Source: Kovacikia minuta CCNUW1
GTDB lineage: Bacteria; Cyanobacteriota; Cyanobacteriia; Leptolyngbyales; Leptolyngbyaceae
DNA length: 64,000 nucleotides
Direction of reading: 5' to 3'
NCBI RefSeq assembly: GCF_020091585.1
Contig: NZ_CP083582.1
Span: 496,001 to 560,000, forward strand
In this document: positions 38,112 to 46,931 of the stretch, piece after piece
Position numbering within the stretch: the first letter of the stretch is position 1
Layout: each line of letters begins with the position of its first letter
Translations under genes and position numbers: made by a program
Notes under the pieces: generated by a model
The model's database searches: none
What the model saw: only the letters and a program-made list of their open reading frames with translations
Told to the model about the DNA's origin: nothing

Positions 38112-38132
38112 TTTGTACTAAAATACTACAAA
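38112..38132 (+). promoter_or_regulatory. TTTGTA-N9-TACAAA palindrome
   Basis: 21-bp inverted repeat 31 bp before the CRP-type regulator start. Symmetry suits a dimeric regulator; autoregulation is inferred only. It overlaps a possible -10 (TAAAAT). Confidence 0.45.
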
Positions 38133-38162
38133 TACTTTATCGGGAAACGGGATTTTGCTGGC

Positions 38163-38750
38163 ATGTCTATCTCTTTGGCTCCTCACGTTCCGTCCGCTGC
38201 AACAGACCGTTGGCAGTTCAGCTTGCGCTCCCAACTCCCACTCAAACAAAATAGCCTCTGGAAAATTGAATCGGGTGCAGTCCGAACTTTGACTTGGCTG
38301 GAAGATGGTACGATGGTCACTCTGGGGCTTTGGGGACCCGGAGAGATTGTTGGCAAACCGCTATCACGGGTTGAACCCTACCAAATTGAATGCTTGACCA
38401 AAGTTGAAGCAACCCCCTTGCTGCTTGACGATTCCCACCAGGTGACCGATCTGCTGTTAGCCCACGTTCAACAGGCGGAGGAGCTAATGGTCATTCGCAG
38501 CTATCGGAGGGTGGATGTAATGTTGACCAAACTGTTGACCTGGTTAGCCAGAAAGTTTGGGCGTGCGGTTGAGGCAGGCAATCTAATTGATCTTCGTTTG
38601 ACCCATCAGGATATTGCGGAAACATTGGGAACGACTCGTGTGACGGTGACGCGTGTACTGGGGCAACTGGAGGAACAAGGTTGGATAGAACGCCTTCCCC
38701 TGCATCGAATTGTGCTGAAGGAGGAAGAATCCTGGCACTACGAGATTTAG
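38163..38750 (+). CDS. CRP/FNR-family transcriptional regulator
   Basis: 195 residues. N-terminal half is a shortened cupin-like sensor (LWKIESGAVRTLTW, VTLGLWGPGEIVGKPL); C-terminal half has the long dimer helix (RRVDVMLTKLLTWLARKFG) and a winged HTH (LTHQDIAETLGTTRVTVTR) with the family Arg/Thr recognition pattern. Lacks an obvious cAMP-binding RxS motif, so ligand unknown. NtcA-like in HTH but much more divergent N-terminally. Confidence 0.85.
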   Translation: MSISLAPHVPSAATDRWQFSLRSQLPLKQNSLWKIESGAVRTLTWLEDGTMVTLGLWGPGEIVGKPLSRVEPYQIECLTKVEATPLLLDDSHQVTDLLLAHVQQAEELMVIRSYRRVDVMLTKLLTWLARKFGRAVEAGNLIDLRLTHQDIAETLGTTRVTVTRVLGQLEEQGWIERLPLHRIVLKEEESWHYEI

Positions 38751-38772
38751 GGAGATGGGAAAGGGAGTTGGT

Positions 38773-39117
38773 TCATTCAGTGCTTGCCCCACTGCCCGGT
38801 TCTGCATCCGGTTCTGAGTCCGGTACAGGGGGGCTATCTCCATTGGGGGATGGGTCTTCTGGCTGTTTTTGTTGGTCAATAAATTGTTTTAAGGCAACCT
38901 GACGATTTGCCATGAAGCGGTTCCAGAATCCTGGAAGTAAGCCGTCCATCGTTTTGGCGATCGACCAAACTTCCAGTGCCATCAAGTTATAGAATGAGCG
39001 ATCGGAGCGCTGCAAGGAATCGATCCACTGGTCAATGTTCATGGATCGCAAGGATTCAAGCAGTTCCTCCTCAGACAATGGCTCGGAGCTATCAGGATTG
39101 GGATTGAATTTGGGCAT
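38773..39117 (-). CDS. Small protein of unknown function
   Basis: 114 residues. Helical core SEEELLESLRSMNIDQWIDS and FYNLMALEVWSIAKTMDGLL, then an acidic Pro/Ser tail (PSPNGDSPPVPDSEPDAEPG). No membrane segment. Convergent with the CRP-type gene, 22 bp apart. Confidence 0.6.
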   Translation of the reverse strand: MPKFNPNPDSSEPLSEEELLESLRSMNIDQWIDSLQRSDRSFYNLMALEVWSIAKTMDGLLPGFWNRFMANRQVALKQFIDQQKQPEDPSPNGDSPPVPDSEPDAEPGSGASTE

Positions 39118-39448
39118 TGCGATCGCTCAGTTAGCGCTGGTCAACAGGACTCACCCTAATACCGCCAGTCTAACGGTAGGGAGAAATTTTAGCTTGAGCG
39201 AATCTTCTACCAATCTGTAGTGATTTCACTCCTCCCTATTCAGCATGCCCATCTCCATGCAAAACAAAAGCCTGCAACCTCCCGATTCGTGGAAGATATT
39301 GTTAAGTTTACTCAACTTCACGCCTACTTCAGGCACTTGACGGCATCTTTAGTATCCCCAGGGGACACTGTCCTGAAATAATGATTGCTGGACAGTTTTT
39401 GCTCCATGCCTTTTTTGCCCCGTGCCCGTAAGTGTCGTTTGATTCTCC
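39118..39448. other. Gene-free stretch, little recognised
   Basis: About 330 bp between divergent genes. Contains a short palindrome GTATCCCCAGGGGACACTGT (39351-39370) and otherwise AT-rich promoter-like sequence. Confidence 0.4.
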
Positions 39449-41317
39449 ATGAAGCTCCGTTCCTTCTTCTCCGTCCTAATCAGTGTTGTCGTAGTGCTGC
39501 TGCTTATTGCAGGAGTTGGCTGGTACTGGCTCCTGGCTCAGAGTCCCCTGAGCTTGCTGAAAGGAAGTCCCCAGACAAACCCTGAGGCTGTCATGTTTGT
39601 GCCCCGGCAGGCACCGGCGATGGTGTCTTTGTTGGTTAACCCGGAGCGCTTGGCAAGTTTTCGGCTTGCAGCTGTGCGTCCTGGAGAGCGGCGACACACA
39701 CGGGCGGAACTCAAGCAGCTTCAGCAAAGTTTGCTGGCAAATACCGGACTGGACTACACGCAAGACATTAAACCCTGGTTAGGGAAAGAATTGACCCTGG
39801 CAGTTACTACCCTCGATATCGATCGCGATTCCACGAACGGGAAACAACCAGGCTACCTGTTGGCGATCGCAACCCAAAATTCAGAACGTTCCCGCGAGTT
39901 TCTGCAACTGTTCTGGCAGAAGCGGGCGATCGCTGGCGCGGATTTGGTGTTTGAGCAATATAAAGGGGTCAAGATTATTCATGGCAGTTCGGTGGGAATA
40001 GGGCAGAAGACAGAAGGCAGAGGGCAGAAGGCTGGAGGCAAAACCCAAAACTCAAAACCCAAAACTCAAAACGCCGCCCCCGCCACGCCGCCCCCCACGC
40101 CTGCCCTTTCCAGTGCTGCTGTGGGCGATCGCTTTATTCTCTTCGCGAACCATCCCAAGGTGCTGCGCGATGCGATCAACAATGTTCAGGCTCCCGATCT
40201 CAGTCTTACCAGTGCAAGTTTCTATAATCAGACTCTGCAAACCCTGACAGAACCTCGTATTGGGTTAACCTATGTAAACCTGCCTGGACTGGCAACCTGG
40301 CTGGGAGAATCCCCCCCTTCGAGTGGAGCCACAACTGGAACCATACCCGCTAAACCTGGTGAATCGTCCAGCCCTGCTGTAACGGAGTCTCCATCTCCCT
40401 ACCAAACGCTGGCAGTGGCGCTGAAGTTAGATCGTCAAGGGCTGCTGGCGGACACTGCCTTAGTTGCCAAGGATGGTAAGGGCATTTCTGTCTCCCCTCC
40501 GCTCTCTCAGCCAGTGGCAGCCCTGCAATACATTCCTGCCAGTAGTTCTCTAGCCGCATCGGGGCTTAATCTGGATCGGGTCTGGAGGGGATTGTCTCAA
40601 GATCTGAATCGTTATCGGACTGTGGCTAAATTAGTCAATCAACCGCTGGCTGACCTCCAAAAGCGTTGGGGGATTGATCTTCCCAGGGATGTTTTTAGTT
40701 GGGTAAAAGGGGAGTATGCTCTGGGTCTGGTGCCTGAAGGCAGCAGAGGTAACTTAGACCTTAAAACTCAAAACTCAAAACTTAATCCTACACTTGTCAA
40801 TGATTGGGTGTTTGTTGCCCAGCGGGAAACGGATGCAGCGAAGCAGGGGATTGAGCGGTTGGACACGATCGCGCAAAAACAGGGACTCAGTGTAGGACCT
40901 GTTCAATTGGATAACCAGACCATTTCTACCTGGACAAAATTAACAGCTGGAACTGGAAAACAGGACTCCTTAGCCCTGCAAGCACAGGTGCAGGGAGTTC
41001 ATGCTACAGTCGGCAACTACGAAATCTTTACGACCTCGATCGCTTCAATGGATCGGGCACTCAAAGCTGTGGCGGGATCGCTGCCCAGGGGCGATCGCTT
41101 CCAGCAGGCAATTTCTCCGCTCCTCCAGCCTAACAATGGGTACCTTTACCTGGATTGGGCAACCAGCCAACCGCTGTTAGAACAGCAATTTCCGCTCCTC
41201 AAGGTGGTTAACGTGGCAGGTCAACCCCTCCTGAAGCATCTTCAATCTTTAACAATCAGTAGCTATGGTAGCCAGTCTGGTGTGCAGCGGGGAGGCGTGT
41301 TTATTAAGCTTTCCTAG
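39449..41317 (+). CDS. DUF3352 domain protein, membrane-anchored
   Basis: 622 residues with an N-terminal signal-anchor (SVLISVVVVLLLIAGVGWYW) and a large extracytoplasmic DUF3352 region: PEAVMFVPRQAPAMVSLLVN, DYTQDIKPWLGKELTLAVTT, RDVFSWVKGEYALGLVPEG. Cyanobacterial family of unknown function, probably periplasmic. Low-complexity insertions in frame at 40000-40110 (TEGRGQKAGGKTQNSKPKTQ, then Pro-rich) and 40757-40785 (LKTQNSKL). Confidence 0.82.
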   Translation: MKLRSFFSVLISVVVVLLLIAGVGWYWLLAQSPLSLLKGSPQTNPEAVMFVPRQAPAMVSLLVNPERLASFRLAAVRPGERRHTRAELKQLQQSLLANTGLDYTQDIKPWLGKELTLAVTTLDIDRDSTNGKQPGYLLAIATQNSERSREFLQLFWQKRAIAGADLVFEQYKGVKIIHGSSVGIGQKTEGRGQKAGGKTQNSKPKTQNAAPATPPPTPALSSAAVGDRFILFANHPKVLRDAINNVQAPDLSLTSASFYNQTLQTLTEPRIGLTYVNLPGLATWLGESPPSSGATTGTIPAKPGESSSPAVTESPSPYQTLAVALKLDRQGLLADTALVAKDGKGISVSPPLSQPVAALQYIPASSSLAASGLNLDRVWRGLSQDLNRYRTVAKLVNQPLADLQKRWGIDLPRDVFSWVKGEYALGLVPEGSRGNLDLKTQNSKLNPTLVNDWVFVAQRETDAAKQGIERLDTIAQKQGLSVGPVQLDNQTISTWTKLTAGTGKQDSLALQAQVQGVHATVGNYEIFTTSIASMDRALKAVAGSLPRGDRFQQAISPLLQPNNGYLYLDWATSQPLLEQQFPLLKVVNVAGQPLLKHLQSLTISSYGSQSGVQRGGVFIKLS

Positions 41318-41359
41318 GCCGCTGTCCATCAAAAATGGAGAATGGGAAATTAGGAATTA

Positions 41360-41434
41360 CAGCGGTTTTTAGCTCAGTAAGCCCCAGTATTGGGAAGGGG
41401 GGTAGGGTGGGGTTAATCTCAAGGAAACCGACTG
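41360..41434 (-). repeat. MITE-like element, family D (copy 3)
   Basis: Inverse orientation: CAGCGGTTTTTAGCTCAGTA ... AATCTCAAGGAAACCGACTG. Confidence 0.6.
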
Positions 41435-41504
41435 TAAAACCCATCTGAGTCATGGTTTGCTCCAATCCAATTCATAATTCTCCATTCTCAATTGATGATT
41501 CTCG

Positions 41505-41610
41505 CTAGAACGCCGGTACAGAAACCGGGTTTCTTCTCTGAGATGCTCAAGTTTTGTTGAATATCCTCACCAGAAACCCGGTTTCTCGAAATACTGTACC
41601 GATGCTCTAG
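41505..41610 (-). repeat. CTAG-ended palindromic element
   Basis: CTAGAACGCCGGTACAG ... CTGTACCGATGCTCTAG, 106 bp, same orientation as the 35.1-kb copy. Begins 43 bp upstream of the kinase gene and may affect its expression. Confidence 0.85.
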
Positions 41611-41652
41611 ATTGGGAGTGTCCTGCTTCAATCTAATGTAACCGATCTCCTG

Positions 41653-42661
41653 ATGCTGAAGTCCCAACAGGTTCTACAAGAACGCTATTGTCTCCAGGAA
41701 CGCCTTGGACAAACCGGTAGCGGGCGGCAAACCTGGTTAGCAACAGATTTGCAATCCTCAGAGAATGAATCGGTTATTCTCAAACTGCTGGCATTTAACC
41801 CCCAAATGCAGTGGGAAGATATCAAATTGTTTGAGCGGGAAAGCCAGGTACTCAAGAATTTGGATCATCCCCGGATTCCCAAATATCGAGATTATTTTGC
41901 GATCGACGGGGAAGCCGGAGAAGGGTTACCCTGGTTTGTTCTGGTTCAGGAATATATTCCCGGTCTATCCCTGAAGAATTTATTGGATCAGGGAAAACAG
42001 TTCAGCGAGGCTCAGGTCGATCTACCTGGCTCAGGATATCCTGGAAATCCTGATTTACCTGCACGAACTCAGCCCGCCTGTGATTCATCGGGATATCAAA
42101 CCCAGCAATCTGATTTTAGGTTCAGACAGACGGTTCTATCTGGTCGATTTTGGAGCCGTGCAAGAACGGGCAAAAGCGGAGGGGGTTAGCTTTACAGTAG
42201 TTGGGACGAGTGGCTACGCTGCACCTGAGCAATTATGGGGCAGAACCGTTGCTTCCTCCGATTTGTATGCATTGGGAGCAACCCTGGTGTATCTGTTGAC
42301 GGGAATCCCTCCAGGAGAATTACCCCAGCGTAATCTGCGGATTCAGTTTCGCGATCGCCTCAGCCTCAGCCCCAACTTCGCCGATTGGCTGGAACAATTA
42401 CTCGACCCCAATCTGGAACAACGCTTCAGCAGCGCTTGTCAAGCCCTGGAAGCACTGGAAAATGGGCAGAACTCCCTGTCCCTGGTGCTGGAAAATGACC
42501 AGCACAAAGCCCAGTACGGACGATTAGCGATGTTAACGCTATTTGGCGTAGTTTTTGGGGGGATTCTGATTTTCTGGACAATTTCAACCAAATTTTCAGC
42601 CATTAACAACACTGCCACCCCTCCCCAAGGGCAAAAAGGCGTCGAAAGAATTTTTCCCTAG
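41653..42661 (+). pseudogene. Ser/Thr protein kinase with +1 frameshift
   Basis: Hanks-type kinase read in two frames. First part: degenerate Gly loop RLGQTGSGRQTWLA, VILKLL with the ATP-anchoring Lys, VQEYIPGLSLKNLLDQG. Second part: IYLAQDILEILIYLHELSPP, VIHRDIKPSN, YLVDFGAV, GTSGYAAPEQ, then a C-terminal membrane helix. One extra G near 42019 joins them (QFSEAQV / IYLAQD). All catalytic residues survive, so either a recent mutation or an assembly error. The stop TAG is supplied by the CCTAGG end of the next repeat. Confidence 0.8.
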
Positions 42662-42807
42662 GCAGTGTTTTAAAACCCTTAGATCCTCCCTAACCCTCCT
42701 TAAAAAGGAGGGAACCGAGCCTTTCAAAGTCCCCCTTTTCAAGGGGGATTAGGGGGATCACCCCCAGCATCAATTAACGAACCAGAAGTTTTAAAACACG
42801 TCCTAGG
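42657..42807. repeat. MITE-like element with CCTAGG/GTTTTAAAAC ends
   Basis: 151 bp. Terminal inverted repeat CCTAGGCAGTGTTTTAAAAC / CCTAGGACGTGTTTTAAAAC (20 bp, 2 mismatches). Inside, two hairpins: CCTCCTTAAAAAGGAGG and CCCCCTTTTCAAGGGGG. Confidence 0.8.
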
Positions 42808-42894
42808 ATCGGGGATTGAATAAATCCGCCCAATCCAGGGGCAGGTTGAGCACACTGATTAAAACCCTGCGAGGGTTTAACAGCAAACCTCGCG

Positions 42895-43000
42895 GGTGCA
42901 TATCACCTTTACACCCTCACCCTAAATCCCTCTCCTTGGGGAGAGGGATTTTTAATCCTGCTCCCTTCTCCCTGGGGAGAAGGGTTGGGGATGAGGGCAA
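42895..43000. repeat. Paired CCCTCTCC hairpins
   Basis: CCCTCTCCTTGGGGAGAGGG and CCCTTCTCCCTGGGGAGAAGGG-type hairpins enclosed by CCCTCACCC / GGGGATGAGGG. A common cyanobacterial intergenic repeat. The rest of 42808-43107 shows no gene. Confidence 0.65.
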
Positions 43001-43107
43001 ATCAGAAACTGCAAAAGTGACATGCTCCCAACCTCGCCCCTACGAATGATCGAACTGTAATCCCCATTCCTGAAAGGGCACCCTGGTGAATAAATTTGGC
43101 ACCCGCT

Positions 43108-43503
43108 TTAGTTCCCTACATTAATCCCCAGATAGGTTCTACCCATGTAGCGAGCAAGCCGTTTGAGTGGGCTATTGCTGCCGATGGCACTTGTGTTGTC
43201 GCTTGCCGACAGCCCCAATAACCGGGCAAAATCACTATCGGATAGTTCACCCTTTTGATGCTGCTGAAAGGCATCAACGACTGTAATCAAATCATCGACA
43301 GAGAATGCAAACCCGTTTTTGGCAGCAAACTCAGCTACAACTGGAGCGCGTTCGCCCTTTAACGCTTCTGATTCTGCGGCATCGAGTTCTACTTCACTGC
43401 TAATATTGCCATCCCCAACGCCCAGCAGTGTTTCAAGCTGTTGGCGTAGCGCTTTATCTTCAGCCGTTTTCTGCATAAAGCGTAATACTGTTGCAGTCGC
43501 CAT
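43108..43503 (-). CDS. Nif11-like domain protein
   Basis: 131 residues. Helix TATVLRFMQKTAEDKALRQQ, then VVAEFAAKNGFAFSVDDL and SDSDFARLLG fit the Nif11 pattern (FL..v..D..L...l, A...GF.fs.edl, L.d.eL). In Nif11-type RiPP precursors a GG-like site and a Cys-rich core follow; here the tail is SNSPLKRLARYMGRTYLGIN without Cys, and no modification enzyme is near. So an orphan Nif11 protein rather than a precursor; role unknown. Confidence 0.55.
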   Translation of the reverse strand: MATATVLRFMQKTAEDKALRQQLETLLGVGDGNISSEVELDAAESEALKGERAPVVAEFAAKNGFAFSVDDLITVVDAFQQHQKGELSDSDFARLLGLSASDNTSAIGSNSPLKRLARYMGRTYLGINVGN

Positions 43504-43758
43504 ATAAAAATACCCTGGTTGCTAGTCCGCCAAGATCATAGCAAGAGTGAATCAAATTCTCGATTAATAAAAACTGAAGCTTGAAACCCCCGTAAGGAGG
43601 GTATTGGTCGTAACATTTGGGATGAAAGCGTGCAAGGTTCAAGAAGTGCAACCCTGGAAATAGAACGATTTTCCGGCGATTGAGAATTAATTTATAAACT
43701 TCCATAATCCCCCATAAGTCTCTAAAATCCAAAGTTATGGAATGGTTCTGTCTTCTTT

Positions 43759-44142
43759 ATGCAGAAAATTGCAGTGCTGGATGACGATGAGCGTTGGTGT
43801 CTTGCAATCAAGCGATTCTTCAGAAATGATTTTGAAGTCGTGACGTTTACCAATGCTCAAAGTTTTCTAGACTCTGCCATTGAATCCTACGATGCCGTTA
43901 TTATTGATTTTGCAATTTCACCAACATTACGCTACGAACGGCAGGTCAGTGGCATCGAAATCATCAACCAGCTAAAAGAGCAGCTAGAACATCCGCCTAT
44001 GATCATTTTGACTTCTGCGTTTTTCAGCAGGCACGACTCTGATGTTGATGAAAAACTTAGATCCATTGCAGACGCAATTCTGCCCAAGGATCTGGGATTG
44101 GATGAAATTTTAAAGATGATTAAGAGGCAATTGGCTAATTAA
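43759..44142 (+). CDS. Stand-alone response-regulator receiver domain
   Basis: 127 residues, CheY-like. Acidic pair in KIAVLDDDERW, phospho-acceptor Asp in YDAVIIDFA, Thr/Ser in IILTSAFF and Lys in LPKDLG. No output domain, so it acts by protein contacts. No cognate kinase next to it. Confidence 0.82.
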   Translation: MQKIAVLDDDERWCLAIKRFFRNDFEVVTFTNAQSFLDSAIESYDAVIIDFAISPTLRYERQVSGIEIINQLKEQLEHPPMIILTSAFFSRHDSDVDEKLRSIADAILPKDLGLDEILKMIKRQLAN

Positions 44143-44198
44143 TACAGGGATCTTCTCACTGCTGCTCTAATCGCGCCCCCAAAATTTTGCTCGAATCC

Positions 44199-44690
44199 TT
44201 AATTCTCATTGCCTAACTTTTCCGTTTCACCATTCTTCCCTTTCAAATTAAGTAACTCCTGAAGCGATGCCAGAAGATTGATCTTAGTTGAGGAAATTTC
44301 TCCCGCAGGGTTCAGGAGGAAATCCCAACACACATTCACCAGAAATAGAGATGTTTGCACCTTGCCTACAATCTGGAACTCGGTAAAACCATTCTCCTGA
44401 GATTTGCTGGTTCCTTTCTGAGGGTGCAGAACTAACCCCTGGGCTTCTTTTTCGAGGTAAGCGGCGATCGCTGCCCTGCCCTCAATCGCAGCTTCAAACG
44501 GCGGCACTAAGATACCATCCTCGCCAAACAGATTGCTGGTAGCCGTAAACTCCCCCTGATTCAGGGTTTGAAAGTAGCGCAGAACAACTGGTTCATCAAT
44601 CCCTTCAATTCTGGTTTCAGAAGCAATTGAGGCGGTTTCAATCTCAGGAGAAATTTGAACTGAAGACGGCGGAGAATTTGCGTGTTTCAT
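44199..44690 (-). CDS. OCP C-terminal-domain homologue (CTDH), NTF2 fold
   Basis: 163 residues. Residues ~28-155 match the C-terminal domain of orange carotenoid protein: GIDEPVVLRYFQTLNQGEFT, LFGEDGILVPPFEAAIEG, GKVQTSLFLVNVCWDFLLNP, INLLASLQELLNL. CTDHs bind or carry carotenoid and pass it to helical carotenoid proteins, or quench singlet oxygen. The N-terminal ~25 residues are a Ser/Thr-rich extension. The only Cys is in the NVCWDF strand, so the disulfide Cys of some CTDHs is not evident. No OCP or HCP gene is in the window. Confidence 0.85.
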   Translation of the reverse strand: MKHANSPPSSVQISPEIETASIASETRIEGIDEPVVLRYFQTLNQGEFTATSNLFGEDGILVPPFEAAIEGRAAIAAYLEKEAQGLVLHPQKGTSKSQENGFTEFQIVGKVQTSLFLVNVCWDFLLNPAGEISSTKINLLASLQELLNLKGKNGETEKLGNEN

Positions 44691-44964
44691 CTTGCTCGGT
44701 GGTAGGTAGTAGGTGACAGGTGATGCGTACTCAGGGATGAGAGATGATTAATTTCCTTAACATCTGACACCTGTTTTAGTCTGCCCATTCCAAAGTAGGC
44801 GAAGGACTCACTCCTGAGATAGGTCACACAAGCGGAATTGAGGATTTTAGATTGAAAACTGTGTAAGTTTTAATCGGTGGCATCCGGCGAGAAGGAAGAA
44901 TTGATCGGGAAACTCAGTCCCATAACCCTACACCCCACACCCCATCCCCTATCCCCTTACCCCT

Positions 44965-45912
44965 ATGAATTCCCCAACTGACCTGAGTTTCAAAATTAAA
45001 CAAAAGGCGCTGGAACTAGGATTCCATAAGGTTGGGATTGCTGCTGTAAACGATCGAAATGAACCCTCTGATCCCGGTTTGCAAGCCTGGTTGAACCAGG
45101 GGTACCAGGCAGAGATGACCTGGATGGAGAATCCTAAACGACACGATATTCGCCTGGTGATGCCGGAAGTGAAGTCGATCGTTTGTGTTGCGCTCAACTA
45201 TTACACGGATCACAAGCATGCGGAAGGTCAGGAATACGCCAAAATCTCTCGCTATGGCTGGGGGCAAGATTATCACAAAGTTTTACATAAAAAATTAAAA
45301 ACGCTGTCAGGGTGGATTCAGAGTCAGGGAGACCGTATTCAGGCTCGCTACTACGCCGATACGGGACCTGTTCAGGACAAGGTTTGGGCAGAACGGGCAG
45401 GGATTGGGTGGATTGCCAAGAATGGCAACGTAATTACACGAGACTACGGTTCATGGGTGTTTCTAGGCGAAATTCTCACTAATCTGGAACTGGTTCCCGA
45501 TCGTCCCCATACCGCCCACTGCGGCACCTGTACCCGCTGTATCGATGCCTGTCCTACCCAGGCAATTCCCCAACCCTCCGTGGTGGATGCCAATCGTTGT
45601 ATTGCCTATCACACCATTGAAAATCGGGCAGAACACTTACCAGCAGCGATCGTTCCCCATCTTCAGGGATGGGTTGCTGGCTGTGATATTTGTCAGGATG
45701 TGTGCCCCTGGAATCAACGCTTTGCCCAACCCACAGATGTAGAAGATTTCCAACCCTACCCCTGGAACCTTGTGCCAAGGCTAACTGAACTGGCGAGTTT
45801 ATCAGATGAGGAGCACAATCAACGATTCACAGGCTCGGCGCTACGGCGCATTAAACCCTGGATGCTGCGCCGCAATGCCCAGGCAAATTTGGAGCAGGGG
45901 GAGGGGGAGTGA
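44965..45912 (+). CDS. queG: Epoxyqueuosine reductase
   Basis: 315 residues; cobalamin-dependent last step of tRNA queuosine synthesis. Two [4Fe-4S] motifs: [15 protein letters not shown] and [11 protein letters not shown]. Also [19 protein letters not shown], with the catalytic Asp of the family. Ends in a tail encoded partly by GGGGGAG repeats. Monocistronic. Confidence 0.95.
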   Translation: MNSPTDLSFKIKQKALELGFHKVGIAAVNDRNEPSDPGLQAWLNQGYQAEMTWMENPKRHDIRLVMPEVKSIVCVALNYYTDHKHAEGQEYAKISRYGWGQDYHKVLHKKLKTLSGWIQSQGDRIQARYYADTGPVQDKVWAERAGIGWIAKNGNVITRDYGSWVFLGEILTNLELVPDRPHTAHCGTCTRCIDACPTQAIPQPSVVDANRCIAYHTIENRAEHLPAAIVPHLQGWVAGCDICQDVCPWNQRFAQPTDVEDFQPYPWNLVPRLTELASLSDEEHNQRFTGSALRRIKPWMLRRNAQANLEQGEGE

Positions 45913-46156
45913 TGAATTATGAGTTTTGAGTTTTGAGTTTTGAATTGGGGAACGGGGAATGGCTTTTCTCCGCTATTGACCCGCTCTCCTTCACTTTCTA
46001 CCCTCGACCCTCTGCCCACGACTGAATTAATTAGTCGCAAAAGCTTAAGAAAATCTAAATTCATTGAGAAATCCTGAAATTTTGTTACCTTCCTTAACAA
46101 GACACGTTATATTTACTTCATGAGATCAAGTATTTTATTAGGCTAAACCGGACTCT

Positions 46157-46865
46157 ATGTCCCAGCAAATCGTCTTTGTTCAAGCCCCTTCTGAGTCTCT
46201 GCAACGGTTGCAAGCAGAGAACGCGCAACTTCAGCGCTATCTGGCAGCTCAAAGGTCAGTGATTGCGTCGTTGGAGCGCCGCGCTGGGCGATCGCTGGAA
46301 TCGATGGGGGTTCATGTTAAGCAGTTGACCAGCGCATTTACCGACCCCGTGAAGTGGGATCAGCATTTAGAGTCCATGCAGAATGAGGTCGATCGGCTCT
46401 GTGATCTCATTTCGGATGCGCTACTGTTACAAAAGTTGGAGGCGGGAAAGGTTGACCTTAAGCTGGAACCGTTAAATCTCAAACTTGTGTTGTCATCCAT
46501 CAGTCGCCATCTGCTCGATCCAAAAGATGGCTCTGCAACCCGGTTTGTTAGCAAGGTTGACCCAGCCCTCCCCATCGCCCTGGTCGATCAGGAACTTACC
46601 GAAGCCGTTCTGATGGATCTTTTAGCCAGGGGCTTAAAATACTCTGATGCCAGTTTTCCCGTCGTTTTAGAAGCAGAGCAGGTTGACGATCGGGTGCATG
46701 TCTGTGTAACAGCTCCAAAGATTTGCTCCTCCTGGGAATAAGGATTTTGCTACAGAAATCATCCTCTGCTGCCGCAGAATAGAAGTTCAGGGTGGTGAGA
46801 TAAACTGCCAACCGCGCCCCGATGGTTTGCAAACAGTCACAATCGCTCTAAGGATTGCGAATTAA
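46157..46865 (+). pseudogene. Degenerate histidine-kinase-like protein with +1 frameshift
   Basis: As read it stops at 46741 (194 residues). With one extra G near 46720 removed it continues FAPPGNKDFATEIILCCRRI, EVQGGEINCQPRPDGLQTV to a TAA at 46863. Parts: N-terminal coiled coil (LQRLQAENAQLQRYLAAQR), a HisKA-like dimer helix pair (EVDRLCDLISDALLLQKLEA) without a clear H-box His, and an HATPase-like domain whose N-box (LLARGLKYSD) lacks the Asn. Probably a pseudokinase or scaffold. The restored stop lies in a family B repeat end. Confidence 0.6.
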
Positions 46866-46875
46866 ATAACATCGC
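46848..46875 (-). repeat. Family B repeat end fragment
   Basis: CTAAGGATTGCGAATTAAAT plus AACATCGC, one terminal repeat of family B without its partner. Confidence 0.65.
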
Positions 46876-46931
46876 TATTTATTCTGTACGGGCGCAGCTT
46901 TCGGTCAATCATAGTCATTTTTACCAGCCCC

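Larger units (their letters stand above)
41318..41652. other. Gene-free stretch with two mobile-type repeats
   Basis: Holds the family D element at 41360-41434 and the CTAG element at 41505-41610; nothing else seen. Confidence 0.65.
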
